Positions 34,890-44,538 of a stretch of DNA of 64,000 bases are shown here, in pieces. The notes beneath the pieces were generated by a model. The model was given only the letters and a program-made list of their open reading frames with translations, ran no database searches and had not been told where the DNA came from. Location: the NCBI RefSeq assembly GCF_003584565.2, contig NZ_CP031010.1, forward strand, positions 4,340,001 to 4,404,000, read 5' to 3'. Numbering within the stretch: the first letter of the stretch is position 1; each line of letters begins with the position of its first letter. This DNA comes from Alteromonas sp. RKMC-009. GTDB lineage: Bacteria > Pseudomonadota > Gammaproteobacteria > Enterobacterales > Alteromonadaceae. The position numbers and the translations under genes are program-made.

Positions 34890-36099
34890 CGGTGGAAACC
34901 TTCTCGTCTTTGAACAGGATGAAGAAAAGTACCAGTACTACAGCCGCGAACCCTGCAGGGAACAACCAGATGCTGCTCCAGTCCGCTCCGGCTTCTGATG
35001 TGTAAGTGTCGGTGATCTTACCTGCAACCCAGAAACCAATCAGCATACCCACACCATAGGTGGCTAATGTGATAAGGCCCTGCGCCGCACTTTTGATTTT
35101 TTCACCGGCTTTAGCATCGGTATAAATCTGTCCGGATACGAAGAAGAAATCGTAACAAATACCGTGCAGTGCAATACCGATTAATAATAAGAACATACCG
35201 CCGTCAGCATCACCGTAGGCGAACATCACATAACGCAGTACCCACGCCAGCATACCCAGCAATAACGTTGCCTTGATGCCGAAACGGTTCAGGAATACCG
35301 GCAGTGCCAGAATGAACAATGCTTCTGAAACCTGACCCAGCGCCATTTTACCCGTCGGATTTTCCACGCCGATGCCGGCCAGGAACGGGTTCGCATTCTG
35401 ATAATAGAACGCCAGCGGAATACAAATCAGTACCGAAGACAGGAAGAACACCAGGAAGCTGCGGCTTTTAAGCAGTGTCAGTGCATCCAGACCCAGCATT
35501 TCACCCAGACTTGCCGAAGCTGTACCTTTCGCTTTAGGTGGTGTTGCAGGTAACGTGAAGCTGAAGATACCCAGAATTAATGAGCCAATGGCAGAAAGTG
35601 CAAAGGTGTTACGCAGTGCGCCTTCAGAAATGCCGCTGGCAGAATCCCATGAGAACACATAGCTGATCACCAGACCGGCTAAAATCCAACCTATGGTTCC
35701 CCAAACACGTACTTTACCGAATTGTTTTGACGGGTCAGTCATCTGGCCGAATGATACCGAGTTAACCAGCGCCAGTGTCGGCATGTAAGCAATCATGTAA
35801 CCCAGTACATAGGGATAAAATGATGCAAAGTCAGTCGAGACGTACATCATGTACATCAGTGCTGCGCCAATCAGGTGAAGTACACCCAGAATACGTTCTG
35901 CATTGAAGAAACGGTCAGCGATTAAGCCAACGATGAAAGGCGCAATAATCGCACCCCAGGACTGGGTAGAAAACGCCATACCGATTTCACTACCGGAAGC
36001 GCCCAGTGTTTGCCCCATGAAGGTACCTAAGGTCACAAACCAGCCACCCCAGATAAAAAACTGGAGAAACATCATAATGCTCAGGCGGGTCATTATCAT
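34882..36099 (-). CDS. MFS transporter, nucleoside:H+ symporter-like (NupG type)
   Basis: A 405-residue inner-membrane protein with about 12 hydrophobic helices. The N-terminus (MTRLSIMMFLQFFIWGGWFVTLGTFM) and the KQFGKVRVWGTIGWILAG segment are characteristic of the nucleoside:proton symporter family (NupG/XapB). In sugar operons of this kind such transporters are thought to import the sugar product rather than nucleosides; the substrate here is inferred from neighbours. It overlaps the following Tat TIM-barrel gene by eight bases and lies 49 bases after the preceding isomerase gene. Confidence 0.85.
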   Translation of the reverse strand: MIMTRLSIMMFLQFFIWGGWFVTLGTFMGQTLGASGSEIGMAFSTQSWGAIIAPFIVGLIADRFFNAERILGVLHLIGAALMYMMYVSTDFASFYPYVLGYMIAYMPTLALVNSVSFGQMTDPSKQFGKVRVWGTIGWILAGLVISYVFSWDSASGISEGALRNTFALSAIGSLILGIFSFTLPATPPKAKGTASASLGEMLGLDALTLLKSRSFLVFFLSSVLICIPLAFYYQNANPFLAGIGVENPTGKMALGQVSEALFILALPVFLNRFGIKATLLLGMLAWVLRYVMFAYGDADGGMFLLLIGIALHGICYDFFFVSGQIYTDAKAGEKIKSAAQGLITLATYGVGMLIGFWVAGKITDTYTSEAGADWSSIWLFPAGFAAVVLVLFFILFKDEKVSTDA

Positions 36100-36148
36100 T
36101 GTTATATCCTCTTACTACTTCGGGGCCTTTTGGCCCCGGGCATTATTA

Positions 36149-37204
36149 TTATTTGTCCAGACCCAGGATCCGGCGGTTTCTTTCTGTGCTGCTGCCAGCA
36201 CCGGCAAAGTCATCGAACGCAACTTTAGTTGGCTCAATAATATGAGATGCGATAAACGGTGCACCTTCAGCAGCACCCTGCGCAGAATCTTTCAGACAGC
36301 ATTCCCACTCAAGCACTGCCCAGCCTTCAAAACCGTACTGGGTAAGCTTAGTAAAGATGCTCTTGAAATCTACCTGACCATCGCCCAGTGAACGGAAGCG
36401 TCCCGGACGGTCTACCCAACCCTGATAACCACCGTATACGCCGCTTCTGCCATTTGGCAGGAACTCAGCATCTTTCACATGGAACATTTTGATGCGGTCG
36501 TGGTAACGGTCGATAAAGTCCAGGTAATCCAGTTGTTGCAGCACGAAGTGGCTGGGATCGAACAGAATGTTTGCGCGGGGGTGATCGTCAACTTCCTGCA
36601 GGAAACGCTCAAATGTTGCACCGTCGTGTAAGTCTTCACCCGGGTGGATTTCGTAGCACAAATCAACACCGGCTTCTTCGAATGCATCCAGAATAGGTCT
36701 CCAGCGGTTACCCAGTTCTTTGAAGCCTTCGTCAACAAGACCGGCAGGACGTTGCGGCCACGGATAAACAAGATGCCACATCAATGCACCGGAGAAAGTC
36801 ACGTGTGCTTTCAGGCCAAGACGTTTACTGGCTTTTGCCGCCAGCATCAGCTGATTGATTGCCCATTCAGTACGCTCTTTCGGCTTACCGTGTAAATGCT
36901 CAGGCGCGAAGTTATCAAATAACTCATCGTAAGCAGGGTGAACAGCCACCAGCTGTCCCTGCAAATGTGTAGACAGCTCGGTAATTTCAACACCGGCTTC
37001 AGCACACATGGCTTTTACTTTGTCGCAGTATTCCTGACTTTCCGCGGCAATTTCTAAATCAAATAATTTGGGGTCTGTAGGCACCTGAATGCCCTTGTAA
37101 CCCAGTGAAGCTGCCCACTTTGCCATCCCTTCCAGGGTATCGAACGGCGCTTTGTCACCTGCAAATTGTGCTAAAAAAATCGCAGGGCCTTTAATTGCTG
37201 CCAT
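36149..37204 (-). CDS. Cytoplasmic TIM-barrel sugar phosphate isomerase/epimerase family protein
   Basis: A 351-residue protein of the AP-endonuclease-2-like TIM-barrel family, without signal peptide. Metal-site candidates are Glu in LCYEIHPGED, Asp in ILFDPSHF, His in FHVKDAEF and Glu in VLEWECC. It lies 31 bases after the Gfo/Idh/MocA oxidoreductase gene, a common pair in pathways for 3-keto sugars and inositols. It may isomerise, eliminate or hydrate the imported keto sugar. AGGAGATTACC before the ATG is a strong ribosome site. The product is longer than IolE/Hyi proteins. Confidence 0.85.
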   Translation of the reverse strand: MAAIKGPAIFLAQFAGDKAPFDTLEGMAKWAASLGYKGIQVPTDPKLFDLEIAAESQEYCDKVKAMCAEAGVEITELSTHLQGQLVAVHPAYDELFDNFAPEHLHGKPKERTEWAINQLMLAAKASKRLGLKAHVTFSGALMWHLVYPWPQRPAGLVDEGFKELGNRWRPILDAFEEAGVDLCYEIHPGEDLHDGATFERFLQEVDDHPRANILFDPSHFVLQQLDYLDFIDRYHDRIKMFHVKDAEFLPNGRSGVYGGYQGWVDRPGRFRSLGDGQVDFKSIFTKLTQYGFEGWAVLEWECCLKDSAQGAAEGAPFIASHIIEPTKVAFDDFAGAGSSTERNRRILGLDK

Positions 37205-37235
37205 GGTAATCTCCTAAATTCTGTAAACGGGTCTG

Positions 37236-38393
37236 TTACTCGGTATCCGGGATTGGATGCCACTTCACGTCGCTGGCGCCGGAGGCAACCATTGCTTCAA
37301 TAAATGCCATTCCGCGTAAACCGGACTTCAGACCGGGCACGCCTTCAGCTTTACCTGTCTGACCTTCGCGTACAGCGATGGCAAAGTAACGGTAGAGGTT
37401 AGCAAAAGCTTCAAGATAGCCTTCAGGGTGACCTGACGGAGTACGGCAGCGATCGGACGCTTCAGGGTACAAACCCGGCTGGCCGGAACCGGCACGGTAT
37501 ACACAGTAAGGTGCATCCAGTGTGCGGAAAATAACGGAGTTAGGCTCCATCTGATGCCATTCCAGTCCGCCTTTATCACCGTACAATTTAATTTTCAGCG
37601 CGTTCTCTTCACCGGCACACACCTGGCTGGCGATAAGCACGCCCTTAGCGCCTTCAGCAGTGCGGAAGAATGCTGCACCGTCATCGTCTAAACGGCGGTT
37701 CGGTACAATGATATTCATGTCTGCACACAGTTCAGTTACCGTGTGGCCGCTGATAAATTCGGCCAGACCAAAGGCATGGGTACCGATATCGCCCATACAG
37801 CCTGCACCGCCGGACAATGCCGGATCTGTGCGCCATGCAGCCTGCTTGTTATCGGGGTCGTCTTCGCCGCTTAACCAGCCCTGCGGGTACTCAACGAGAA
37901 TTTTACGGATGTTGCCCAGCTTGCCATCTTCAACCATGGCTTTAGCCTGCCACACCATGGGATACCCCAGGTAGGTGTGCGCCAGACCATACAGACGGTC
38001 AGAACTGTTAACGACTTTCGCCAGTTCTTTGGTTTCTGCCAGATTCAGACCGGCAGGCTTTTCGCAGAATACATGATAGCCAGCTTCCAGCGCGGCTATG
38101 GTGACCGGCACGTGAAGATGGTTTGGCGTAACAACCACAACCACTTCCATACGCTCGTCAGCAGGTAATTTATTTTCTGCTTCCAGCATTTCCTGCCACG
38201 AGGCATAAACGCGGTCGCTGCTTAAACCCAAACTGTCACCGGTACGTTGATTATTACCAGTATCGCGGCTGAATGCCCCGCAAACTAAATCGTACTGACC
38301 GTCCAGGCCTGCTGCGTGACGATGTACGGCGCCGATAAAAGCACCTTCACCACCACCGACCATACCCATGCGAACCCGCTGCAACTTCGCCAT
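37236..38393 (-). CDS. Gfo/Idh/MocA family NAD(P)-dependent oxidoreductase
   Basis: A 385-residue cytoplasmic dehydrogenase. The Rossmann domain begins RMGMVGGGEGAFIGAVH, EKPAG (FCEKPAGLN) carries the conserved Lys, and MGDIGTHAFGLAEF has the conserved Asp and His of the active site. The C-terminal domain is of the GFO_IDH_MocA_C type. The start at ATG 38393 follows GGGGGAA; an upstream TTG was rejected. It is the first gene of the seven-gene operon and probably oxidises or reduces a sugar at C3, perhaps the final reduction step. A LacI-type operator overlaps its promoter. Confidence 0.88.
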   Translation of the reverse strand: MAKLQRVRMGMVGGGEGAFIGAVHRHAAGLDGQYDLVCGAFSRDTGNNQRTGDSLGLSSDRVYASWQEMLEAENKLPADERMEVVVVVTPNHLHVPVTIAALEAGYHVFCEKPAGLNLAETKELAKVVNSSDRLYGLAHTYLGYPMVWQAKAMVEDGKLGNIRKILVEYPQGWLSGEDDPDNKQAAWRTDPALSGGAGCMGDIGTHAFGLAEFISGHTVTELCADMNIIVPNRRLDDDGAAFFRTAEGAKGVLIASQVCAGEENALKIKLYGDKGGLEWHQMEPNSVIFRTLDAPYCVYRAGSGQPGLYPEASDRCRTPSGHPEGYLEAFANLYRYFAIAVREGQTGKAEGVPGLKSGLRGMAFIEAMVASGASDVKWHPIPDTE

Positions 38394-38444
38394 GTATTCC
38401 CCCAATTGTGCGCATCGTTGTTACAAATATGTAATTACTGTAAA

Positions 38445-38474
38445 AATGTAACGGATTACATAAATTGATGTCAA
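38445..38474 (-). promoter_or_regulatory. Predicted promoter of the seven-gene sugar operon
   Basis: On the minus strand a consensus TTGACA (38469-38474), an 18-base spacer and TACATT (38445-38450). The 16-bp LacI-type operator covers the -10 and most of the spacer, which fits repression. Confidence 0.55.
38446..38461. promoter_or_regulatory. LacI-type operator copy 1
   Basis: ATGTAACGGATTACAT: near-palindromic with ATGTAA/TTACAT half-sites. Its exact reverse complement occurs at 38608-38623, in the same intergenic region. Confidence 0.7.
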
Positions 38475-38607
38475 CGAATTTTCTACCATCGTCGTAGTCC
38501 GGACGACCAAATGTAATCAACACACGGAAATTTTGTATATTTTTTGTTTATACTTCACATTTAAAACTGGATTTATGCTTACATTTGGGTAATCCTGTCG
38601 CGACAAA

Positions 38608-38623
38608 ATGTAATCCGTTACAT
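38608..38623. promoter_or_regulatory. LacI-type operator copy 2
   Basis: ATGTAATCCGTTACAT, the exact reverse complement of copy 1, 162 bases away and 66 bases before the lacI-family start codon. Such pairing suggests autoregulation and possibly looping by a tetrameric or dimer-of-dimers repressor. Confidence 0.7.
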
Positions 38624-38688
38624 ATGCACAGAAGTGAATACCTCACTTAGCACTGCAAAGAATAAAAAAGTGGTTTGAGAAAAAGGTA

Positions 38689-39693
38689 ATGCCAAATATC
38701 CGAGATGTCGCTGATTTAGCCGGAGTTTCCGTGGCAACTGTGTCGCGTGCTTTGCAACAGCCTGAACGTGTTTCTCCGAAAACACGGGCGAAGGTCATGT
38801 CAGCAGTGAGTGAAGTAGGGTATAAGCCAAATCTGATGGCGGTAAAATTCCGCTCCGGTAAAACCCACAGTCTGGTAGTACTGGTTCCTACGGTGGCAAA
38901 CGTATTTTTTGCCAGGGTGATTAGTGGCATGCAGGAAGCCGCAGCCGAATCCGGCTATTCACTGTTACTGGGCAATACGCTTGGCAATGCAGACATCGAG
39001 GCGAATTACGCCAAGATGGTACAAACATCTCAAGCTGACGGACTTATTCAGCTTCGCGCACACAACCCGTTTTCTGAAGATACCGGCAAGAACGACAGCA
39101 TGCTGCCCATGGTGAATGCCTGTGAGGTGCTGAGTTCGAATATTTGCCCGACCGTGACACTGGATAACCGCGCCGCGGCCAGAGCCATGACCGAGCATCT
39201 GCTCTCTCTCGGTCACAAACGTATTGCGCTTTTTAAGGGCCCTGCAGACAGTCCACTCACACAGCAGCGGCTTGCCGGTTACCGTGACGCATTGCAAGCC
39301 GCCGATATTCCTTACGATCAGTCTTTACTTTTCGCCGGCGATTTTACGTTGCAGGCGGGATATGAAGCTGCCGGCCGGATGCTGGCACTGGATAACCGCC
39401 CTACTGCGGTATTCTGTGAGAACGATGAAACCGCTCTGGGTGCACTTCAGGGCTTTAAAAACGCAGGTTTGCGGGTACCTCAGGATATCTCGGTTGCCGG
39501 CTTTGATAATATCGACTTTGCCGCCTATTGCGATCCCCCTCTGACCACCATTGCACAGCCGGCAGAAGCCTTCGGCCGCACTGCTGTAAACTTGTTAGTG
39601 GACGTACTGGAAGGCAAACTGACAACGGCACCTAAAGTAATTATGCCGTTCGAACTCATTTTACGGGGCAGCACCGGGAAGGCTCCGGATTAA
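38689..39693 (+). CDS. LacI-family transcriptional regulator
   Basis: A 334-residue regulator with the N-terminal LacI helix-turn-helix (IRDVADLAGVSVATVSRALQQPERV), hinge region (to about 60) and a periplasmic-binding-protein-like effector domain (SLVVLVPTVANVFFARVISG; TAVFCENDETALGALQ). AAAAAGG precedes the ATG. It diverges from the seven-gene operon and precedes a Tat-exported TIM-barrel gene. Two copies of one 16-bp site in the divergent region are its probable operators. The effector is likely a sugar or keto sugar of this pathway. Confidence 0.92.
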   Translation: MPNIRDVADLAGVSVATVSRALQQPERVSPKTRAKVMSAVSEVGYKPNLMAVKFRSGKTHSLVVLVPTVANVFFARVISGMQEAAAESGYSLLLGNTLGNADIEANYAKMVQTSQADGLIQLRAHNPFSEDTGKNDSMLPMVNACEVLSSNICPTVTLDNRAAARAMTEHLLSLGHKRIALFKGPADSPLTQQRLAGYRDALQAADIPYDQSLLFAGDFTLQAGYEAAGRMLALDNRPTAVFCENDETALGALQGFKNAGLRVPQDISVAGFDNIDFAAYCDPPLTTIAQPAEAFGRTAVNLLVDVLEGKLTTAPKVIMPFELILRGSTGKAPD

Positions 39694-39766
39694 ACAGAAC
39701 GATGACTTTTACTTGCTGCGTACGCTGTAACTTCGTGAGCAAGTGCAAATGACGAAGGAGAATAAC

Positions 39767-40660
39767 ATGTCAGGCAGAAACATTAAGGCAAGTCATATTG
39801 CCAGCAAGATCGGCCAGTCCTCACTGGACCGTCGTCAATTCGTAAAACTGGGCGCAGCCGGAGCAGGCCTGCTGATGGCACCGGGATTTGCATTTGGTCA
39901 GGCTAAAGCGGAAACCCGCGTAGGATTACAGCTGTATACACTGCGCGATATGATGGCCGTCAGTGTACCCGCCGTGCTGAAACTGGTTTCAGCGGTTGGC
40001 TACAAAGAACTGGAATTCGCCGGTTATTTTGGTCACAGCCCGAAAGAAATCCGCAAAATTGTTGATGGTGAAGGCCTGTCAGCACCTTCTGCACATATTC
40101 CTCTGGATATGTTCCGCAAAGAAGGCATTAATAAAGTTATCGAAACCGCCCTCGAAGTAGGCCACAAATATGTGGTTATCCCTTATCTGACTGAAGAACA
40201 GCGCGGTACAACCATCGATGTGTACAAAAAGCTGGCAGAAGAATGCAATAAGTGGGGCGATGCCTGTAACCGTCAGGGACTGAAACTGGCCTACCACAAT
40301 CATGACTTCGAATTCCACGTTACTGACGGTGTCGAGCCGTACGATGTGTTACTGAACGAAGTGGACGCTGACAAAATGGCGATGGAAATGGATTTGTTCT
40401 GGATGTTCAAAGCCAATAAAGATCCGCTGGCTTACTTTGCCAAACATCCCGGCCGCTTCAAGCTGTGGCACGTCAAAGACATGGACAAGCAGGGCCAGTT
40501 CGCTGACGTAGGTACCGGTACAATTAACTTTGCCAAAATCTTTGCCGCATCGAAGCAGGCGGGCGTAGAGCACCGTTTCGTTGAACGCGACCAGACACCG
40601 GATAAACTGCAAACTATTCAGCAAGGTTACAAAGCCGTATCCAAATTGCTGGCCGGCTAA
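39767..40660 (+). CDS. Tat-exported TIM-barrel sugar isomerase/epimerase family protein (third in cluster)
   Basis: A 297-residue protein with a twin-arginine signal (LDRRQFVKLGAAGAGLLMAPGFAFG) after a short polar leader, and an AP-endonuclease-2-like TIM barrel. Candidate catalytic and metal residues: His in SAHIPLDM, the LAYHNHDFEF motif, Glu/Asp in MEMDLFWM, His in LWHVKDMD and Glu in RFVERDQTPD. The start at ATG 39767 follows GAAGGAGAA; two upstream ATGs lack this. It follows the lacI gene by 73 bases and is very likely part of its regulon. It may act with the other exported TIM-barrel protein on the same periplasmic 3-keto sugar. Confidence 0.86.
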   Translation: MSGRNIKASHIASKIGQSSLDRRQFVKLGAAGAGLLMAPGFAFGQAKAETRVGLQLYTLRDMMAVSVPAVLKLVSAVGYKELEFAGYFGHSPKEIRKIVDGEGLSAPSAHIPLDMFRKEGINKVIETALEVGHKYVVIPYLTEEQRGTTIDVYKKLAEECNKWGDACNRQGLKLAYHNHDFEFHVTDGVEPYDVLLNEVDADKMAMEMDLFWMFKANKDPLAYFAKHPGRFKLWHVKDMDKQGQFADVGTGTINFAKIFAASKQAGVEHRFVERDQTPDKLQTIQQGYKAVSKLLAG

Positions 40661-40727
40661 TACCTGAGTGGTCAGGTACATACGCTGAACTTTAATTCAG
40701 ACGTAGGTTTTCTTTGCCGCAAAACGT

Positions 40728-40757
40728 AAAATGCCCGCTTTCAGAGCGGGCATTTTT
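40728..40757 (+). terminator. Strong rho-independent terminator
   Basis: AAAATGCCCGCT (40728-40739) pairs perfectly with AGCGGGCATTTT (40745-40756), followed by another T. It closes the lacI / TIM-barrel transcription unit. Confidence 0.9.
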
Positions 40758-40768
40758 GCAGTGAATAT

Positions 40769-41092
40769 ATGACAGAACTATTTGGCCAGTTAAGCCAGTG
40801 GCTATCTCCCTATTACACCCAACTGAGTATCATGCTGATGGCCACCATTCTGGTGGTGTACGGCGACATCATCAATAAACATATCAAACGGATGCTGGCG
40901 CCATATCATTTTCTTATCCGCACCACACTGTTCGTGTTGCTGTGTGCTTTCGGATACGGGCTGCTCACTATTCACGGTGCGCCGTTCCTGCTCTACCTGA
41001 TAAAATACCTGCCCTGGTATTTACAGGGCGCGGGCTTTATCAGTGCATTCATCATTCTGGGCGTACTTGCCGAAAGACGGCGCTATATTTAA
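40769..41092 (+). CDS. DUF3392 family membrane protein
   Basis: A 107-residue inner-membrane protein with three hydrophobic segments (about 18-35, 48-70, 80-100) and a polar C-terminus AERRRYI. It matches the DUF3392 family of small gammaproteobacterial membrane proteins of unknown function. The gene starts 12 bases after the terminator stem, so its promoter must overlap that region or it is reached by readthrough. Its stop codon overlaps the acnA stop codon on the opposite strand. Confidence 0.85.
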   Translation: MTELFGQLSQWLSPYYTQLSIMLMATILVVYGDIINKHIKRMLAPYHFLIRTTLFVLLCAFGYGLLTIHGAPFLLYLIKYLPWYLQGAGFISAFIILGVLAERRRYI

Positions 41093-43806
41093 GCGCCTTT
41101 CTTCAGATACTCCCGGATAACATAGTGGAGGATGCCGCCGTTCTCGAAGTAGGTAAACTCATTGGCGGTATCAATCCGTACGTCCATCATAAATTGACGG
41201 GCCTCACCATCGTCAGACGTGACAGTTACCTGCACTTCCTTCTGGCCACGTTCAACAGGCGCAATGCTGTAGGTTTCGTCACCACGCAATGACAGTGATG
41301 ACGCGCTGTCGCCCTCCTTAAACTGCAACGGCAGAATACCCATACCGATGAGGTTAGAACGGTGAATACGCTCATAACTCTCTACCATTACGGCTTTGAC
41401 ACCTAATAATGACGGCCCTTTGGCTGCCCAGTCCCGGCTTGAGCCTGTACCGTACTCTTTGCCTCCGATAACCACAGCCGGCACACCGTCTTCACGGTAG
41501 CGCATGGCCGCATGGAAAATAGACATGGCATCACCGCTGGGATAATGGGTGGTTGCGCTGCCGGTGGTGCCGGGTGCTAACTGATTTTTCAGTCTCACAT
41601 TGGCAAACGTACCCCGCATCATCACCTCGTGGTTACCACGGCGAGATCCCAGAGAGTTAAAGTCTTCCGGCTTCATACCCTGCTCCTGCAGATATTGTCC
41701 TGCGGGGCTGTCCGGGGCAATGGCGCCGGCAGGAGAAATATGGTCGGTGGTAATGGAATCACCCACCTTCACCAGACAACGTGCACCTTCGATGGCACTC
41801 AGTGCCGCAGGTTCACTGCCCATGTCAGCAAAGAAAGGCGGATGTTTGATGTAAGAGGAGTCCGGCCAGTCATACACAGAGCTTGAAGACACATCCAGTT
41901 TGTTCCAGATGTCATTGCCTTTAAATACATCCGCGTATTTCTGCTTAAACAGATCGCCCGATACATAGTCGTTAATTTTCGCCTGAATTTCCTGTTCTGA
42001 TGGCCACAGATCTTTCAGATAAACCGGTTTTCCGTTCTTATCTGTACCGATTGGCTCACGGGTAATATCCACTTTCATATTACCAGCCAGCGCGTATGCC
42101 ACCACAAGCGGTGGAGAAGCCAGGTAGTTAGCCGCTACATCCGGATGGATGCGACCTTCAAAGTTACGGTTACCGGACAATACTGAGGTAACGGTGATTT
42201 TCGCATCGTTAATTGCACGGGAAATTTCCTCGGGCAACGGACCTGAGTTTCCGATACAGGTAGTACAGCCGTATCCCACAAGGTTAAACCCAAGTTGCTC
42301 AAGGGGCTCCATGAGTCCTGCATCTTCCAGATACTGTGTGACCACCTGTGAACCAGGCGCCAGTGAAGTTTTCACCCAGGGCTTACGGGTCAGACCCAGT
42401 TCCACCGCTTTCTTCGCCAGCAGGCCGGCACCGATAAGCACTGACGGGTTAGACGTATTCGTACAACTGGTGATGGCGGCAATAACTATTGCACCGTCTT
42501 CCAGATTAAATTTCTCACCGTTGAAGTTGACGAAAGAATCCTGCTCTTCATCCACTTCTGCCATATCGCCGCCTTCAGCAACAAATTTAGCTTCTTCACC
42601 TTCGACTTTTATATCAATCTGAGACTGATACCAGTCAGTGAAGGCACTGGCGGCAGTATCAAGAGCAATACGGTCCTGCGGACGTTTGGGTCCTGCAATA
42701 GAAGGCACCACATCGGCCAGGTCCAATTCCAGCGTTTCGTGATAAATGGCATCTTTGGTGTGATCGTCGTGCCACAGACCGGCTGATTTTGCGTAGGCTT
42801 CGACCAGTTCAATCTGTTCGTCAGGACGACCGGTCAGCTTCAGGTAATCCAGTGCCACGCTGTCTACCGGGAAGATACCGCAGGTGGCTCCGTATTCAGG
42901 CGCCATGTTTGCAATGGTCGCGCGGTCTGCAGTGGTAAGGTATTTAATGCCAGGCCCGTAGAATTCAACGAACTTGCCCACCACACCATGCTCTCGCAGT
43001 TGCTCAGTGATCGTCAGAACCATGTCAGTAGCAGTTACGCCGGGATTCAACTTTCCGGTTAAACGGAAGCCCACCACGTCCGGGCGCAGCATGGTAACGG
43101 GTTGTCCCAGCATGGCCGCTTCGGCTTCAATACCACCTACGCCCCAGCCAAGCACACCAAGACCGTTAATCATCGTGGTATGAGAATCTGTGCCTACCAG
43201 CGTATCCGGATACACCAGTGTGTCGTCTCCTTCCTGTTTGGTAAATGCACAACGTGCGAGATATTCCAGGTTCACCTGGTGCACGATACCCCGGCCCGGC
43301 GGCACCACTTTGAAGTTGTCAAAAGAAGACTGTCCCCATTTCAGAAACTGATAGCGCTCACGGTTTCGCTGAACTTCCACACCGGTGTTTTTCTCGAAGG
43401 CATCCTCTGAGGCAAAATAATCCACCATAACAGAGTGGTCGATAACCAGTTCTACAGGGTTCAGAGGGTTAATGGTTTGTGCATCTCCCCCTAAATTATT
43501 TACCGCATCACGCATGGCGGCGAGGTCAACAATGGCGGGCACGCCGGTAAAGTCCTGCAGGATTACCCTGGCCGGTACGAAGGAAATTTCATGCTGACTG
43601 TCATCTTTAATATCCCACTTCGCCACTTTCTCAATATCTTCGCTGCTTACGAATTCCTTGTCTTCGTGGCGGATTAAGTTTTCCAGCAGGATCTTTATGC
43701 AGAAAGGCAGACGGTCGAGGTCGAATTGCTGCCCAATGGAATCGAAACTGATTGCTTTGAATGCATTATCGCCAACATTAACGGTCGTAAACTTCTGATA
43801 TTTCAC
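41089..43806 (-). CDS. acnA: Aconitate hydratase A
   Basis: It converts citrate to isocitrate through cis-aconitate with a [4Fe-4S] cluster. The 905-residue protein has the cluster ligands Cys448 ([10 protein letters not shown]), Cys514 and Cys517 (GCTTCIGN), and a C-terminal swivel domain with [18 protein letters not shown]. The start is GTG 43806 (VKYQKF) after AAAGGTG; the longer frame adds 26 unrelated residues. It is the AcnA/IRP1 type rather than AcnB, and acts in the TCA cycle and oxidative-stress tolerance. Its stop overlaps the convergent DUF3392 gene. Confidence 0.96.
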   Translation of the reverse strand: MKYQKFTTVNVGDNAFKAISFDSIGQQFDLDRLPFCIKILLENLIRHEDKEFVSSEDIEKVAKWDIKDDSQHEISFVPARVILQDFTGVPAIVDLAAMRDAVNNLGGDAQTINPLNPVELVIDHSVMVDYFASEDAFEKNTGVEVQRNRERYQFLKWGQSSFDNFKVVPPGRGIVHQVNLEYLARCAFTKQEGDDTLVYPDTLVGTDSHTTMINGLGVLGWGVGGIEAEAAMLGQPVTMLRPDVVGFRLTGKLNPGVTATDMVLTITEQLREHGVVGKFVEFYGPGIKYLTTADRATIANMAPEYGATCGIFPVDSVALDYLKLTGRPDEQIELVEAYAKSAGLWHDDHTKDAIYHETLELDLADVVPSIAGPKRPQDRIALDTAASAFTDWYQSQIDIKVEGEEAKFVAEGGDMAEVDEEQDSFVNFNGEKFNLEDGAIVIAAITSCTNTSNPSVLIGAGLLAKKAVELGLTRKPWVKTSLAPGSQVVTQYLEDAGLMEPLEQLGFNLVGYGCTTCIGNSGPLPEEISRAINDAKITVTSVLSGNRNFEGRIHPDVAANYLASPPLVVAYALAGNMKVDITREPIGTDKNGKPVYLKDLWPSEQEIQAKINDYVSGDLFKQKYADVFKGNDIWNKLDVSSSSVYDWPDSSYIKHPPFFADMGSEPAALSAIEGARCLVKVGDSITTDHISPAGAIAPDSPAGQYLQEQGMKPEDFNSLGSRRGNHEVMMRGTFANVRLKNQLAPGTTGSATTHYPSGDAMSIFHAAMRYREDGVPAVVIGGKEYGTGSSRDWAAKGPSLLGVKAVMVESYERIHRSNLIGMGILPLQFKEGDSASSLSLRGDETYSIAPVERGQKEVQVTVTSDDGEARQFMMDVRIDTANEFTYFENGGILHYVIREYLKKGA

Positions 43807-44029
43807 GTTTTCACCTTTCAAATTGAATGAGTGCGCGGTTCTGTATGGCCTGAACAGACAAAAAAGCGCCGGAGAATTTCTCATTCATACGGTAATGTTG
43901 TGAAAAAAAGTTCACCCGTTCACCACATCGGATTTGTTTAGAATTGGTTAATAAAGATGGTGTTTTCGATTAACGGGCACGGTATGCTATTTGTACAGGG
44001 TAAACTCACAAAAGAAGAATTATAAAAAC

Positions 44030-44503
44030 ATGGGCAAAACGCGACATCACGAATTAATCGATCAACTGCAACTGGAACCACACCCGGAAGGCGGATTTTA
44101 CAGGCAGATATTCAAGTCTGATAAACAGGTTAATTCACCTGCACACGGTCTGGGCCGCCCCGCCATGACGCATATCTACTTTTTGTTGCTTGAAGGCCAG
44201 GTAAGCCGCTTCCACCGCGTTTTACACGATGAAGTCTGGAACCATTACGAGGGAGCGCCGTTGCGTCTGTACCACATTCATCAGCAACAGCTGAGAGAAC
44301 AGCGGATTGGTGGCAGGGAACATGGCTATGCAGCTGTCATTCCGGCCGGCAACTTTCAGGCCGCTGAAACCACCGGAGAATACACTCTCGTGGGCTGCAG
44401 CGTAGCGCCGGGCTTTGACTTCGCAGACTTCAGTTTCATTGAGGAACCGTCACTGAAACAATGGATTGAGATCGCCCACCCGGATATGTCACGTTTTATC
44501 TGA
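44030..44503 (+). CDS. DUF985 cupin family protein
   Basis: A 157-residue cytoplasmic protein of the cupin_5 (DUF985) family. Conserved parts are LEPHPEGGFYRQIF, IYFLLLEGQVSRFHRVLHDEVWNHYEGAPL, AVIPAGNFQAAE and TLVGCSVAPGFDFADFSF. No enzymatic activity is established for the family. The ATG at 44030 is chosen as the first Met before the conserved domain; the ribosome site is weak (AAGAAGAA). It diverges from acnA and is convergent with an MFS transporter. Confidence 0.88.
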   Translation: MGKTRHHELIDQLQLEPHPEGGFYRQIFKSDKQVNSPAHGLGRPAMTHIYFLLLEGQVSRFHRVLHDEVWNHYEGAPLRLYHIHQQQLREQRIGGREHGYAAVIPAGNFQAAETTGEYTLVGCSVAPGFDFADFSFIEEPSLKQWIEIAHPDMSRFI

Positions 44504-44538
44504 ATCAACAGACCGGCGTGACATCACGCCCGTCTTCA

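Noticed and set aside
42149..42622. A 157-codon + strand frame opposite acnA
   Set aside because: acnA is unambiguous across this stretch, including the cluster cysteines; the Ser/Pro-rich antisense frame has no support.
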